The notes under the pieces: generated by a model
Database searches by the model: none
Told to the model about the DNA's origin: nothing
What the model saw: only the letters and a program-made list of their open reading frames with translations
In this document: positions 16,017-25,634 of the stretch, piece by piece
How positions within the stretch are numbered: position 1 is the first letter of the stretch
Layout: each line of letters starts with the position of its first letter
Origin: Chitinivibrionales bacterium
GTDB taxonomy: Bacteria > Fibrobacterota > Chitinivibrionia > Chitinivibrionales > JANQEN01
Reading direction: 5' to 3'
NCBI GenBank assembly: GCA_028278335.1
Contig: JANQEN010000192.1
Location: forward strand, 41,517-105,516
DNA length: 64,000 nt
Position numbers and translations under genes: made by a program

Positions 16017-17648
16017 TTAGAAGTCAAGCTCGATAAAGTCGTCTTCCTTAACCTCTTGAACAGGAGCCACACCTGTTCCTTCAAAGCCAAAGACCTGTGG
16101 GTGTTCATCAATGATCATAAGGGCGAGCATGCGAGGAATGTACTCATTGGTCTCTTCAGCTAAATAGCCCATGCGATAGATGTACCAAAAATCGCGGTTA
16201 CGCATGGGATCTTCGATTTTGCGTAGTGCACCTCGGACTCGTCCCTCTCCAGCGTTGTAGGCAGCCATAGCAAGCATGATCGAGCTTTTGCCTCCAAACT
16301 CGGCAATGAGATCCTTAAAATATTCAGCAGCGGCAAAGGTTGCCTTTCGAGGATTGCATCGCTCGTCAATGTTGTTATTTACCTTAAGGCCATATCGTCT
16401 ACCGGTGGCTGGCATAAATTGCCAGAGTCCCCGTGCTCCAGCGTGGCTTAGGGCTTTTGGGTTGAATCCACTTTCCAGCATTGATATATAGGCTAACTCA
16501 AGGGGAAGCTTTTTATCCTGAAAAATTTCGCGAATCATCGGGAAGTATTGGTCTTTACGTTTAAGATAACGCCCAATGGTTCTTTTGAGTCGACCCGAGT
16601 AAATAGAAATGTGATATTTAACTCGTTCAGTCATTGTGGGGGGAATATGATAGTCGGTTTCACCAAATCGCTTCATGATTCCTGCGATATAGCGCTCTGT
16701 ATCATCGGTGTAAAATTTTTCTACATCCTCTTCGTTAAGTTCTTCTTTTACGGTGGCCAATTGTTTTTTTGTTGATTCCAACTCTTTAATCAATTTTGCC
16801 AAAAGCAGTTTATTTGCCTCTGGGTCGGTATTGGCCTCAAAGATTTTTTGTTCATAGGAGTCAAGCTGGTCTTCTAAGCTCATACCTTTATTAAGAATCT
16901 GTTTATAGTGAAGCATCCGGACGGACAAGAAGGCGATAGTAATCAACGATAGTGCAGCAATCGAACTGACAATCCAGATCCAACGCTTATGGCTCTTCTT
17001 CTTTGCTCCATAGGCACTGGCAAGAAGAGTAGATTGTGCCTCATTGAGATTGCCCCGATCAAGGATTTTTTCTAGGCGCTTTTTATTTTTCATCAAGGAG
17101 TGCATGTCATCGGCTTGAATCCGATTGTCAACCAGCTTACGCTCGATGTCCATTGTCATAGAAGCGGCTGAACCAATAAAGGGATTGTCTTTTCTTGTGC
17201 CAGGGCCGGATGTCTTAATTGAATCAACCGTTGATGTGGTTGGTGGTTTTTTCGTTATAGAGGGGCCGCTATTTTCTAATGTGCGAGCACGGGTGTCTTC
17301 TCCAGGAATATTGTTGGTTGGAGCCATTAAGTCGAGTTGACTTTCTGAGACTACAAGAAGAAGTCTGGGACCCTTCATACCAAAACCAATGCTGTCACCC
17401 TTTACTACTTCATGCTCTTCAATCTTTATATCATTAAGATAGGTCCCATTGGTACTTTGCATGTCTTGAATGGAAATGGTATCCTCTGTTTTGTATACAA
17501 TTGCATGATGACCAGACACGGTCTTTTCTGCAGAGTGAAGTGTTATGGTATTGGATGAGCTTCTGCCAATACTAATGGCACCATCCTTTAGAAGATAGCG
17601 TTTTCCCTTTTCAATTCCCCGGGTTATTTCAAGGTAGTAGTAAGACAT
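16017..17648 (-). CDS. FHA domain-TM-lytic transglycosylase (GH23) fusion
   Basis: A 543-residue protein joining three parts. Residues 1-100 are a cytoplasmic FHA domain ('SIGRSSSNT', 'SGHHAIV', 'STNGTYLN'), which binds phosphothreonine. Residues 223-245 are a membrane helix. Residues 255-310 are a coiled coil, and 365-525 form an SLT/GH23 lytic transglycosylase with catalytic Glu392 ('SMLESGFNP'), 'GLWQFMPATG' and 'MAAYNAGEGRV'. The fusion suggests that cell-wall cleavage is linked to Ser/Thr phosphorylation in the cytoplasm; a kinase is encoded at 60280-61974. A good promoter lies at 17727-17755. It is monocistronic. Confidence 0.93.
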   Translation of the reverse strand: MSYYYLEITRGIEKGKRYLLKDGAISIGRSSSNTITLHSAEKTVSGHHAIVYKTEDTISIQDMQSTNGTYLNDIKIEEHEVVKGDSIGFGMKGPRLLLVVSESQLDLMAPTNNIPGEDTRARTLENSGPSITKKPPTTSTVDSIKTSGPGTRKDNPFIGSAASMTMDIERKLVDNRIQADDMHSLMKNKKRLEKILDRGNLNEAQSTLLASAYGAKKKSHKRWIWIVSSIAALSLITIAFLSVRMLHYKQILNKGMSLEDQLDSYEQKIFEANTDPEANKLLLAKLIKELESTKKQLATVKEELNEEDVEKFYTDDTERYIAGIMKRFGETDYHIPPTMTERVKYHISIYSGRLKRTIGRYLKRKDQYFPMIREIFQDKKLPLELAYISMLESGFNPKALSHAGARGLWQFMPATGRRYGLKVNNNIDERCNPRKATFAAAEYFKDLIAEFGGKSSIMLAMAAYNAGEGRVRGALRKIEDPMRNRDFWYIYRMGYLAEETNEYIPRMLALMIIDEHPQVFGFEGTGVAPVQEVKEDDFIELDF

Positions 17649-17726
17649 AAATATAGAAGACCAGGTTAATTTTTAAGATAGAATAGCTTAAATATATAAT
17701 GTGTTCTATTTTTGAACCATATAGGA

Positions 17727-17755
17727 ATAATATCGCACCGCATCAATCAAGTCAA
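17727..17755 (-). promoter_or_regulatory. Sigma-70-type promoter of the FHA-transglycosylase gene
   Basis: On the minus strand TTGACT (17750-17755), a 17-base spacer and TATTAT (17727-17732) give 5 of 6 matches at each box. The leader would be about 70 bases long. Confidence 0.7.
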
Positions 17756-17816
17756 TAGGGTAGTAAATGATGTGATGAGATTCAACCACAAATGATTTGA
17801 AATCATTCATAAAAAA

Positions 17817-19073
17817 TCAGGACGTGGTTGTTGAGGTGGTTAAATATTTCTGTCCAAAGGACCACAAACAAAGTATTAAAAGAGCGTAAACATGATAGGT
17901 GGAATTCCAATAATAACGAAAAAGCATAAAGAGGGAGAGTTCTAAAATTATGCTTATGGTTGTGATTGAAAGGCAAAAAAGTAGGGTAGAGAGTTGCCGC
18001 CATTTCCGAAATACGAATAGACATCCGGGAAAGAGAAGTAAGGTTGTTAGCCAGTTAATAATTGAGATGATCACTCCCTTTTTAATGTAGGTAGTGGAAA
18101 TGATATCTAGAGTGGCTGTTGCCCAAAGCTCAACACCGGGAAAGGTTTTGGCTACCGGGGTGGTAAAAAAGCCAGTTGGTAGAGCACTGGGTGTGGTGAT
18201 ACCAACAAAAACTAACTTGTTTTGGAGCTGCTCCTGTGTAATACTATTAGAGAGAATATCTGCAGCTGAGAGAGTCGTTATTGTTCCTGGTTCTCCACGA
18301 AAGTTTAAGCGAAGAGAGCCTTGATTACGGATTAAGGGGATTTTTTTAGAACTGAGATGAACAGAGCCGTTACCATTTAAGACTAAATCTTCCTTTTTCA
18401 TATTAAGAAAAGATGCAGCAGCAGCAAGTGCAAAGGAGGGATAAAACTCATTGCCTGCTCGTAATACATGGACCAATTCTCGGACCGTTCTGTTGGACTC
18501 ATGGATTGAGACATTAAGAAATCCTGCATGAGTTGCGTGTTTGGCGATTAAGGGATCTCCAAATTCCACTTTCTTTGCAGCATAGGAAAAATTCTTAAAG
18601 ATTGTCTCACTATTTTTTTTCTCCTTAAAACGATACTCATAGGCAAGAGGCGCAACCAACGCAGTTGGTGCTGCATGGTCGGTAACTTTTTCAAAGTGCA
18701 TACCCATGACACATTGGTTGATCGATTCTAAGGTTTTTCGTAAGCTATCACTTCCAGGATCATCAACACGGGGAGGGAACACAAAATTTAGCGCAATAAC
18801 AGCAGGGTCTGCATCATTGATTTGTTTGATCAATTGGGCAAAGACTTCCCGTGGCCAGGGAAACTCACCAATCTCTTTTATAGCCTTTGAATCAATTCCA
18901 ACAATAACAATTTCATTTGGGGTCGTGGATTTGATAAACTTGAATTTGTAGTCATAAAAATAGTTTTCTATGGTTGGAAAGGCTGTGCGAACAACAAAAA
19001 GAAGGCAGTAAAAGAGCGTTGTTATGGTGGTGAGGATAATTAGCTGTTTTATGTTGTTCATTGGTTTTGTCAT
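17817..19073 (-). CDS. CHASE2-domain membrane protein without an output domain
   Basis: A 418-residue protein with an N-terminal membrane helix, an extracytoplasmic CHASE2 sensor domain (about residues 40-300: 'DYKFKFIKS', 'IVIVGIDSKAIKEIGEFPWPR', 'FRGEPGTI', 'LVFVGITTP') and three C-terminal membrane helices. CHASE2 is normally followed by a cyclase, histidine kinase or Ser/Thr kinase; here the protein ends soon after the last helix. I choose the ATG at 19073, because a promoter-like pair lies over the upstream in-frame ATG at 19112. It may signal through a partner protein. Domain call is firm; the role is unknown. Confidence 0.85.
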   Translation of the reverse strand: MTKPMNNIKQLIILTTITTLFYCLLFVVRTAFPTIENYFYDYKFKFIKSTTPNEIVIVGIDSKAIKEIGEFPWPREVFAQLIKQINDADPAVIALNFVFPPRVDDPGSDSLRKTLESINQCVMGMHFEKVTDHAAPTALVAPLAYEYRFKEKKNSETIFKNFSYAAKKVEFGDPLIAKHATHAGFLNVSIHESNRTVRELVHVLRAGNEFYPSFALAAAASFLNMKKEDLVLNGNGSVHLSSKKIPLIRNQGSLRLNFRGEPGTITTLSAADILSNSITQEQLQNKLVFVGITTPSALPTGFFTTPVAKTFPGVELWATATLDIISTTYIKKGVIISIINWLTTLLLFPGCLFVFRKWRQLSTLLFCLSITTISIILELSLFMLFRYYWNSTYHVYALLILCLWSFGQKYLTTSTTTS

Positions 19074-19102
19074 GTTTAACTCACATTGTGTTAGTATATC
19101 AT

Positions 19103-19132
19103 ATAATACCATAGTTCAAGGAGTGACTTCAA
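19103..19132 (-). promoter_or_regulatory. Promoter candidate of the CHASE2 gene
   Basis: On the minus strand TTGAAG (19127-19132) and TATTAT (19103-19108) are separated by 18 bases. Transcription would start near 19096, leaving the ATG at 19073 as the first useful start codon. Confidence 0.4.
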
Positions 19133-19223
19133 TAACAATGGCTTCCCTCACTAAAAATTGCATCAATTATTTTAAATGTCTTAGAAATAATATAGAGTAA
19201 ACCTGTATCAAAGGACATGAATC

Positions 19224-19676
19224 ATGAAACGTCGGGATTTCGCTGCCTCCATAGCTGCTCTGGCTATTGCATCATGTAATCCTCGGATGGATAAAAGAAA
19301 GAAGCGTTATGATGAAAAGGAGTGCCCTTTTTGCGTTCCTAAACCAGGAGAGTGCAGTTACTGCAATGGAAAGGGTAAGTGTACTTACTGCAATGGAACT
19401 GGTAAAAGGAAAACAAGCACAAAGAATTATCCAAAACGAGGTGTCGAGCGACTGGAGTATGAGGAGGATTGTCCCTATTGTAAGGCTTCAGGTAAATGCC
19501 GCTATTGTGATGGTGTAGGTAAATGCTGGGCCTGTAAGGGAACCGGTCAGATAGAGGATTGGAACTTCTATGAGCGCCATAAAGCAGAGCTGGCAGAAAA
19601 GCAGGATCAGAAACAGCCTGCTGTTTCAAAGGAGAATGAAGCAATACAAACCTCTGACTCAACAAAGCAAGAGTAG
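19224..19676 (+). CDS. Tat-type lipoprotein with DnaJ-like zinc-finger repeats
   Basis: A 150-residue protein. It begins 'MKRRDFAAS', a twin-arginine-like signal, and has the lipobox 'IASC' with Cys at residue 18. The mature part holds five or so Cys-x-x-Cys units, several as 'CxYCxGxGKC' repeats as in the DnaJ Cys-rich zinc finger. A Tat route would let zinc load in the cytoplasm before export (inference). AAAGGA lies about 9 bases before the ATG. It lies 72 bases ahead of gpmI on the same strand. No known function; a redox or chaperone-like envelope role is possible. Confidence 0.8.
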   Translation: MKRRDFAASIAALAIASCNPRMDKRKKRYDEKECPFCVPKPGECSYCNGKGKCTYCNGTGKRKTSTKNYPKRGVERLEYEEDCPYCKASGKCRYCDGVGKCWACKGTGQIEDWNFYERHKAELAEKQDQKQPAVSKENEAIQTSDSTKQE

Positions 19677-19748
19677 CTGCCACTTTTTGCATGCACCATA
19701 GTACCACCAGCAACAATGAATTATTAACCAACTTGGACTAAAACGACT

Positions 19749-21257
19749 ATGAAGAAAAGACCAGTTTGCCTCATCATCCGCGATGGGTGGGGAAAGGGTA
19801 ATGAAGAAGATTCCAATGCTATTTTTAAAGCGAACACCCCACATACTGACCTATATGAGCGTACCAACCCAACAACAGTAATTAACACCTCCGGTGAAGG
19901 GGTAGGTCTTCCTGAGGGATACCAGGGAAATAGTGAGGTCGGCCATTTAAATATTGGTGCTGGTCGCGTTGTGTATCAGAGCTTAACCAGAATTGATAAA
20001 TCTATTAAGGACAAAGATTTTTTTGAGAATCAAGCATTTCTTAATGCCATTGCTCATGCTAAGGATAAAAAGGCAACACTCCATTTGATGGGTTTAATTC
20101 AGGAAGAGGGCGTTCATGCAGTTACTCGCCATTGTCATGCTCTCTTGGAATTATGCAAATCGCAAGGATTAGACCGTGTTGTGATTCATGCCTTAACCGA
20201 TGGTCGTGACACACCGCCAAAATCTGCTCTGGAGCATCTGACCTTCCTACAAGAGGGGATCGATAGAATTGGTGTTGGTCGGGTAGCCACCGTAATTGGG
20301 CGGTACTATGCCATGGATCGTGACACTCGATGGGATCGAACAGAGATTGCCTATCGAGCAATAATGGAGGGGGCTGGTAAAAAGGTAGAGAACTGGAAAA
20401 ACGCTATTGAAGATTCCTATGCTGCAGACGAGAGTGACGAATTTATTAAACCTCGTTTAATTGATTATCACGGTGTCGGTGCCGATGATGTAATGATATT
20501 TTTTAACTTTCGTTTTGATAGAACAAGGCAGTTGACAAAGGCTATTGTTGAATCAGATTTTTCTGAATTTAACACGATAAATCATCAAGTTCATTTTGTA
20601 GCGATGACGCACTACTATGACGAAGGGAACTTTTTTGAAGCTTTTCCTGAATTAGAAAATAAGAATATCTTTGGCGAAGTGTTGGCAAGAGAGGGGCTTA
20701 AGCAGCTCCGCTGTGCAGAAACGGAAAAATACGCCCATGTAACCTTTTTCTTTAATAGCCTTAATAATGATGCCTTTGAGTTGGAAGATCGTGTATTGGT
20801 TAATAGCCCCAAAGTTGCAACCTACGATCTCAAACCGGAGATGAGTGCCTTTGAAGTGCGCGACAAATTAGTACAGGCAATTAATAGCGATACCTATGAC
20901 GTGGTAATTTGTAACTTTGCCAATTGTGACATGGTTGGTCATACTGGTGTGTATGAAGCAATTACCAAGGCTGTCCAGACCGTTGACACCTGTGTGCATG
21001 ATGTGGTTGAGGCGGTACTTTCCAAAGGTGGTGTTGCCCTGTTGTTTGCTGATCATGGTAATGCAGAGCAAACAAAGTTATCCGATGGATCACCGATGAC
21101 TGCTCACACAACCAATGTGGTACCCTTGACGGTTGTTGGTGCTGGCGATGTTTCCTTGAGAAAAGATGGTAGCCTTTGTGATATTGCACCCACCGCACTT
21201 GCCTTAATGGAGATAGAACAACCTACAGAGATGACCGGACGGTCATTAATAGTTTAA
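19749..21257 (+). CDS. gpmI: 2,3-bisphosphoglycerate-independent phosphoglycerate mutase
   Basis: A 502-residue GpmI that interconverts 3- and 2-phosphoglycerate in glycolysis using two Mn ions and a phosphoserine intermediate. The first metal Asp is in 'IIRDGWG' and the catalytic Ser in 'GNSEVGHLNIGAGR'. 'DGRDTPP', 'GRYYAMDRD' and the metal-binding 'FADHGNAE' are also present. Length and motifs match the family throughout. It is followed by nadE after 19 bases, so the two are probably co-transcribed. Confidence 0.97.
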   Translation: MKKRPVCLIIRDGWGKGNEEDSNAIFKANTPHTDLYERTNPTTVINTSGEGVGLPEGYQGNSEVGHLNIGAGRVVYQSLTRIDKSIKDKDFFENQAFLNAIAHAKDKKATLHLMGLIQEEGVHAVTRHCHALLELCKSQGLDRVVIHALTDGRDTPPKSALEHLTFLQEGIDRIGVGRVATVIGRYYAMDRDTRWDRTEIAYRAIMEGAGKKVENWKNAIEDSYAADESDEFIKPRLIDYHGVGADDVMIFFNFRFDRTRQLTKAIVESDFSEFNTINHQVHFVAMTHYYDEGNFFEAFPELENKNIFGEVLAREGLKQLRCAETEKYAHVTFFFNSLNNDAFELEDRVLVNSPKVATYDLKPEMSAFEVRDKLVQAINSDTYDVVICNFANCDMVGHTGVYEAITKAVQTVDTCVHDVVEAVLSKGGVALLFADHGNAEQTKLSDGSPMTAHTTNVVPLTVVGAGDVSLRKDGSLCDIAPTALALMEIEQPTEMTGRSLIV

Positions 21258-21276
21258 CCGTAATTGATCTACTACT

Positions 21277-22923
21277 ATGAAAATAGCACTATGTCAATTA
21301 AATGCCATTGTTGGCGATGTCGAAGGAAATCTTCGACTTGTTAAAGAGGCTTTGCAGAACACTGCCAATGAGTCCCCAGATCTTTTAGTGTTTCCAGAAA
21401 TGTTTTTGCAAGGATATCCACCACAAGACCTTGTCGAGAATGCTTGGTTTATTGAAAAGGGTGAATGGGCTGTAGAGCAATTGTGTGATCTGACAAAGCA
21501 ATACTCCCATTGTGGTCTTTTAGTTGGTTTGGCCAGAAAAAACACAGTAGCTCATGGAAGAGGGCTTGTGAATGCTGCTGTATTGATTTATCAGGGCAAG
21601 GTTGTGTTTCAGCAGAATAAGGCACTTCTTCCTACCTATGATGTTTTTGATGAGCTTCGCTATTTTGATCCTTCCCCAGAAGTCAATATCGTCCCCTTTA
21701 AAGGTGAGAAGCTTGGTATTACTATTTGTGAGGATATTTGGAATCCAAAGGAACTCTTTGACCAACCACTCTATGATTTAGATCCAGTAGAAGAGCTTGC
21801 ACAAAAGGGCGCGACAATTATCATTAATTGTTCTGCCTCTCCCTTTTATTTGGGAAAGCGAAAGCGTTGCTTTGAGCTCGGAAACCATCACGCGTCGAAA
21901 CATGGCCTTCCCTTTGTGTTTGTTAATATGATAGGAGCCAATGATGAACTCATATTTGATGGCTCCAGCATGTACTTCGATAAAGCTGGTGCGCTTATTG
22001 AAGCACTTCCCTCTTTTGTGGAAGGTGTTCGGGTTGTTGACACGAAGCAAGAGAAAGCTTCCCTGCCGAAGTTAGTTGAAAATTCAATCGATGAAATCTA
22101 CAAGGCTCTTGTCCTGGGTGTTCGAGATTACACACGGAAGTGTGGCTTTAAACAGGTGGTTCTTGGTCTTTCCGGGGGGATTGACTCTGCGGTTGTTTGT
22201 GCTCTTGCGGTAAAGGCTTTAGGAGCACAAAACGTCCTTGGTGTATCAATGCCATCACAGTTTTCATCCAAGGGCAGTGTTGCCGATGCCGAGATACTTG
22301 CAAAAAATCTTGGGATTCAGCTACATACAGTTCCGATAAAATCTTTGTATGATACCTTTAATACCTCTTTGGCTACGCTTTTTAAGGGATGTCAACCGGA
22401 TGTCACTGAAGAGAATATTCAAGCACGCATTCGTGGTAGTCTTCTTATGGCTCTGTCTAACAAGTTTAATGCACTTCTTTTGTCAACGGGCAATAAAAGC
22501 GAATCTGCTGTAGGATACTGTACGCTTTATGGTGATATGAATGGTGGACTTAGTGTCATATCTGATCTCTATAAAACTACCGTGTATGAGCTGGCTCGAT
22601 TTATAAATAACGACAAAGAGTATATTCCCGAAGCTATTCTTACCAAAGCACCATCCGCCGAGCTAAAACCGGACCAAAAAGACCAAGATACACTTCCCGA
22701 TTATGAAGTGTTGGATGATATCCTTAAGATGATGCTCGAACAAAATGCATCAACAGAGGCGATTCTAAATAAGGGGTATGATAAGGATATTGTCTTATGG
22801 ATTGCCGATGCGGTTATTAAAAATGAGTATAAAAGACGCCAGGCTGCACCGGGACTAAAGATTACTAAAAAAGCCTTTGGTTTAGGAAGACGATTTCCAA
22901 TCGCAGCGCAGTATCGCAGGTAG
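21277..22923 (+). CDS. nadE: Glutamine-dependent NAD+ synthetase
   Basis: A 548-residue two-domain enzyme making NAD+ from deamido-NAD+, ATP and glutamine. The N-terminal nitrilase-type glutaminase domain (1-265) has the Glu ('FPEMFLQGYPP'), Lys ('NKALLPTYDVFDE') and Cys ('ITICEDIWNP') triad. The C-terminal synthetase has the ATP PP-loop 'LSGGIDSAV' near residue 300 and 'STGNKSESAVGYCTLYGD'. It is shorter than the mycobacterial form and typical of the compact bacterial type. It converges on the dynamin-like gene with a 14-base gap. Confidence 0.97.
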   Translation: MKIALCQLNAIVGDVEGNLRLVKEALQNTANESPDLLVFPEMFLQGYPPQDLVENAWFIEKGEWAVEQLCDLTKQYSHCGLLVGLARKNTVAHGRGLVNAAVLIYQGKVVFQQNKALLPTYDVFDELRYFDPSPEVNIVPFKGEKLGITICEDIWNPKELFDQPLYDLDPVEELAQKGATIIINCSASPFYLGKRKRCFELGNHHASKHGLPFVFVNMIGANDELIFDGSSMYFDKAGALIEALPSFVEGVRVVDTKQEKASLPKLVENSIDEIYKALVLGVRDYTRKCGFKQVVLGLSGGIDSAVVCALAVKALGAQNVLGVSMPSQFSSKGSVADAEILAKNLGIQLHTVPIKSLYDTFNTSLATLFKGCQPDVTEENIQARIRGSLLMALSNKFNALLLSTGNKSESAVGYCTLYGDMNGGLSVISDLYKTTVYELARFINNDKEYIPEAILTKAPSAELKPDQKDQDTLPDYEVLDDILKMMLEQNASTEAILNKGYDKDIVLWIADAVIKNEYKRRQAAPGLKITKKAFGLGRRFPIAAQYRR

Positions 22924-22937
22924 GTTTAGGAATAGGA

Positions 22938-24698
22938 TTAGAGGACACTTTCTTTTACTGACTCAAAACCATCAATAAGAGATTCTACCTTTAATAAATC
23001 AGGGTTAGCAGCATCTTCCTCTCTCTTGAGGATTGCTTGCTCATTAATTTCAATCTCTCGCGTTGTTTTCGCAAGGGCTTCATAAGCAGATTTCAGCTCT
23101 TTAGTAAATTCTGAAAAGAGAGCTGATGCATCGCTTCCAATTGTTTCGATAAGTTCTTCAAGACTTGTGTCTATAATATTAATGATTTGTGTGGTATAGT
23201 AATTGATGATTTGCTGACGTTGCTTCTCTTGGCTGGCAAGACGACTGAGCATTGTGCTTTTAAAGGGTGCCACAGCGTATGATGACATTGGTCTTTCCCA
23301 AGGTTTCGTTGTGTCCAACTCTTCAACACTTAGAGAGATTTTACATGGCTGATATTCTGAGTCTACAAGCTCTTCATTTTTTAAATTTGTATGCTCAATT
23401 AAGGTTGCAAGCTCTCGGTTGTGAGCATTTGTCGCTTTTCGTAACGGTTTATTCAGCTCAGTAAGGGTAGAAAGATAAATCAAATTAACACTCTCTTCAA
23501 AAAGCTGTGCTAAAGTAGAGGTGATAATTGGCTCATGAGACTTTTTTGGTTTCTCTGGACATAACTTTGTCAAAAGGTCCTTAAAGCGTGAACGAAGGCT
23601 TTCCCGCTTTGAGTGAACCAATTTCCTAAGAAAATCAATCAATGCCTTTGCTTCAACCTCAGCAAGGGAGAGCGCTCGCTCCTGTTCCTCTGTTAAGCTG
23701 GCTAAAAGTTTTTTTACTGTGGAAAGACGATTACGACTCTCCTCTATTGGTTTGATGAGCTCCTGCCTACGGTCGTGCAAAATCTGGAGAATGGTTGATA
23801 GTGCTAAGGAGAACTTGCCAGTCAAGGCTTCGGAGAGAGCGAAATACTTCTCTCGTATGAGGAAATCCAATATCTCCTTTTCAACACGAGCAAAACCATG
23901 TTTTTCATAGAGCGATTCGTCACCATAGCCATTGCCTAATTTCTTTGCAGTCACCGAGAACAGGTGTACATCCAGAGAAATGCCGAACGTTTTTCGTAAG
24001 GTGTCCTTAATAAATAATTCAGAAGTTGCCCGTTCCTCTTTGTTAATAAGATCTATCTTATTGTAGATAAAAAAGATTCGAGGAACCGTTTTCACAACGC
24101 TTTGTAAAAAATCAAGTTCCACTTGAGTAATAGGTAAGTCGGCGCTAAGAAGAAATAGAGCGGCATCACAGGTGGATAGATAGTCTAAGGTGGTTTGTGT
24201 GTTGTGAATATAGGTAGAGCCAAATCCAGGTGTGTCGATTATGACTGTTCCATGATGGAGTAACTCGCTCTGGCATTGTACCGTTATTTCCGACACATGT
24301 TCACGATTTCTTGGATTGTTCTTCTCTGTTGCATAGCGATCTAAAAGTTCATGAACAGCCTCTGTCGATCCGGAAGTTGATTGTGGTTCCTGGCCATCGG
24401 AAAAGGCGATGGTGCAGGCATTTTCCTTGCCGTAGGCAATAACTGTGGGAACTGAGGTTATGGGTAGAACGGAAACAGGGAGAACCTTCATACCCAACAG
24501 TGCATTAATAAAGGAACTCTTTCCTCGATTGAACTGGCCCAATACTGCAATGTGTAACTTACCACCAGCCAGGCGATCTCTTAGTTCACGAATATTTCGT
24601 GTAAGGTTTTGATATTCCGTGCTAGGAGGTAATTCATGACAATAGGACAGTGCCTTGTCTATGATTGTGTCAATTGCAATTGAGGGTGTTGAGTTCAT
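22938..24698 (-). CDS. Dynamin-family GTPase
   Basis: A 586-residue dynamin-like GTPase. The P-loop GQFNRGKS is at residues 54-61, the G2 Thr is in the 'PITSVPTV' segment, G3 is 'DTPGFGS' and G4 is 'NKIDL'. After the G domain (to about 290) come long helices forming the stalk, with charged coiled-coil stretches up to the C-terminus. I see no membrane helix. Bacterial dynamins bind membranes in stress repair, fusion or fission. It is a single gene and not one of the tandem pairs seen in some bacteria. AGGA lies 10 bases before the ATG. The specific role is unknown. Confidence 0.9.
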   Translation of the reverse strand: MNSTPSIAIDTIIDKALSYCHELPPSTEYQNLTRNIRELRDRLAGGKLHIAVLGQFNRGKSSFINALLGMKVLPVSVLPITSVPTVIAYGKENACTIAFSDGQEPQSTSGSTEAVHELLDRYATEKNNPRNREHVSEITVQCQSELLHHGTVIIDTPGFGSTYIHNTQTTLDYLSTCDAALFLLSADLPITQVELDFLQSVVKTVPRIFFIYNKIDLINKEERATSELFIKDTLRKTFGISLDVHLFSVTAKKLGNGYGDESLYEKHGFARVEKEILDFLIREKYFALSEALTGKFSLALSTILQILHDRRQELIKPIEESRNRLSTVKKLLASLTEEQERALSLAEVEAKALIDFLRKLVHSKRESLRSRFKDLLTKLCPEKPKKSHEPIITSTLAQLFEESVNLIYLSTLTELNKPLRKATNAHNRELATLIEHTNLKNEELVDSEYQPCKISLSVEELDTTKPWERPMSSYAVAPFKSTMLSRLASQEKQRQQIINYYTTQIINIIDTSLEELIETIGSDASALFSEFTKELKSAYEALAKTTREIEINEQAILKREEDAANPDLLKVESLIDGFESVKESVL

Positions 24699-24719
24699 AA
24701 GAGTCTTTTCCTAGAATGA

Positions 24720-25634
24720 CTAAGACCAAAGCTTTTCAGGGTATATGCCCTGCTGTATTAATGCCAAAATGGCCTGTTTTACCTGTGGTTTGTCCTCTTG
24801 ATAGGTGACGCCAAACCATTGATCATTTGTCTTAAGTACAGAGACCTTGCAGCGATCTTCTTGGATTAACTCATTTACAACAGTTGGTATAAAGAATTCT
24901 GATTTGTTATTGGTGATGTTGGTTGAAAGAAAATCAATAAACTGTGTTTCAAGCTCATTAAATAATTTAGGAGTAAATCCCCAAATATTCATTGAGACCA
25001 AACAATCTCGAGGCAAGGCAATCCAAGATTCTCCATCTTCAGTAAAGTGAGGAGCTGAATCAATATTTTTAACTTTTGTTCGCTCCACAACATTGGAGAG
25101 AAATCCTTCGTTGTCAATTGAACAGATTCCTCGAGCCACATGTCCATGCTCTGTCAGAGTGTTCTCCAAGGCATAGCTAATCATTGAGTAAGTTGGGACT
25201 ACTGACGAATCATCAGCCGAGGAAAGGAAGTCATACAACACTTGATAGGCTTGAGAACCGTAAAAGTCATCTGCATTAAGGGCTCCGAAGGGAGCATCAA
25301 TAACATCCTTTGCACAGAGCACCGCATGAGCTGTTCCCCAGGGCTTGACTCGTTCATCGGGAAGTATAAATCCTTCGGGAAGCTTGGACAATCCTTGATA
25401 TACATAGGAGACCTCGGCATGTTTCTCAATATTAGAGCCGATTGTTTCTTTAAAAACTTCTTCAATCTCTTTTCTTATTATAAATACAAACCGTTTAAAA
25501 CCCGCTCGAAGCGCATCATAGAGAGAGTAATCAATAATTATCTCTCCTGATGGACCAACAGGATCTACCTGTTTTAAACCACCGTACCGACTGCCTATTC
25601 CTGCGGCCATAATAATAAGTTGGGGTTCTGCCAT
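24720..25634 (-). CDS. Sugar-phosphate nucleotidyltransferase family protein
   Basis: A 304-residue GT-A-fold nucleotidyltransferase. The nucleotide-binding signature reads 'IIMAAGIGSRYGGLKQ', followed by 'PWGTAHAVLCAKD' and the metal-binding 'GALNADDFYG'. Such enzymes form NDP-sugars from sugar-1-phosphates. I choose the ATG at 25634, because AAGGA lies 7 bases before it while the ATG at 25652 has no such site. It lies 21 bases upstream of the dynamin-like gene on the same strand, so the two may share a transcript. Substrate not determined. Confidence 0.85.
   Translation of the reverse strand: MAEPQLIIMAAGIGSRYGGLKQVDPVGPSGEIIIDYSLYDALRAGFKRFVFIIRKEIEEVFKETIGSNIEKHAEVSYVYQGLSKLPEGFILPDERVKPWGTAHAVLCAKDVIDAPFGALNADDFYGSQAYQVLYDFLSSADDSSVVPTYSMISYALENTLTEHGHVARGICSIDNEGFLSNVVERTKVKNIDSAPHFTEDGESWIALPRDCLVSMNIWGFTPKLFNELETQFIDFLSTNITNNKSEFFIPTVVNELIQEDRCKVSVLKTNDQWFGVTYQEDKPQVKQAILALIQQGIYPEKLWS

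Noticed and set aside
19138..19200. 20-codon open frame ahead of the zinc-finger lipoprotein, with AAGGAG upstream
   Set aside because: The spacing between AAGGAG and the ATG is too long (about 13 bases) and the region also carries the promoter of the CHASE2 gene on the other strand.
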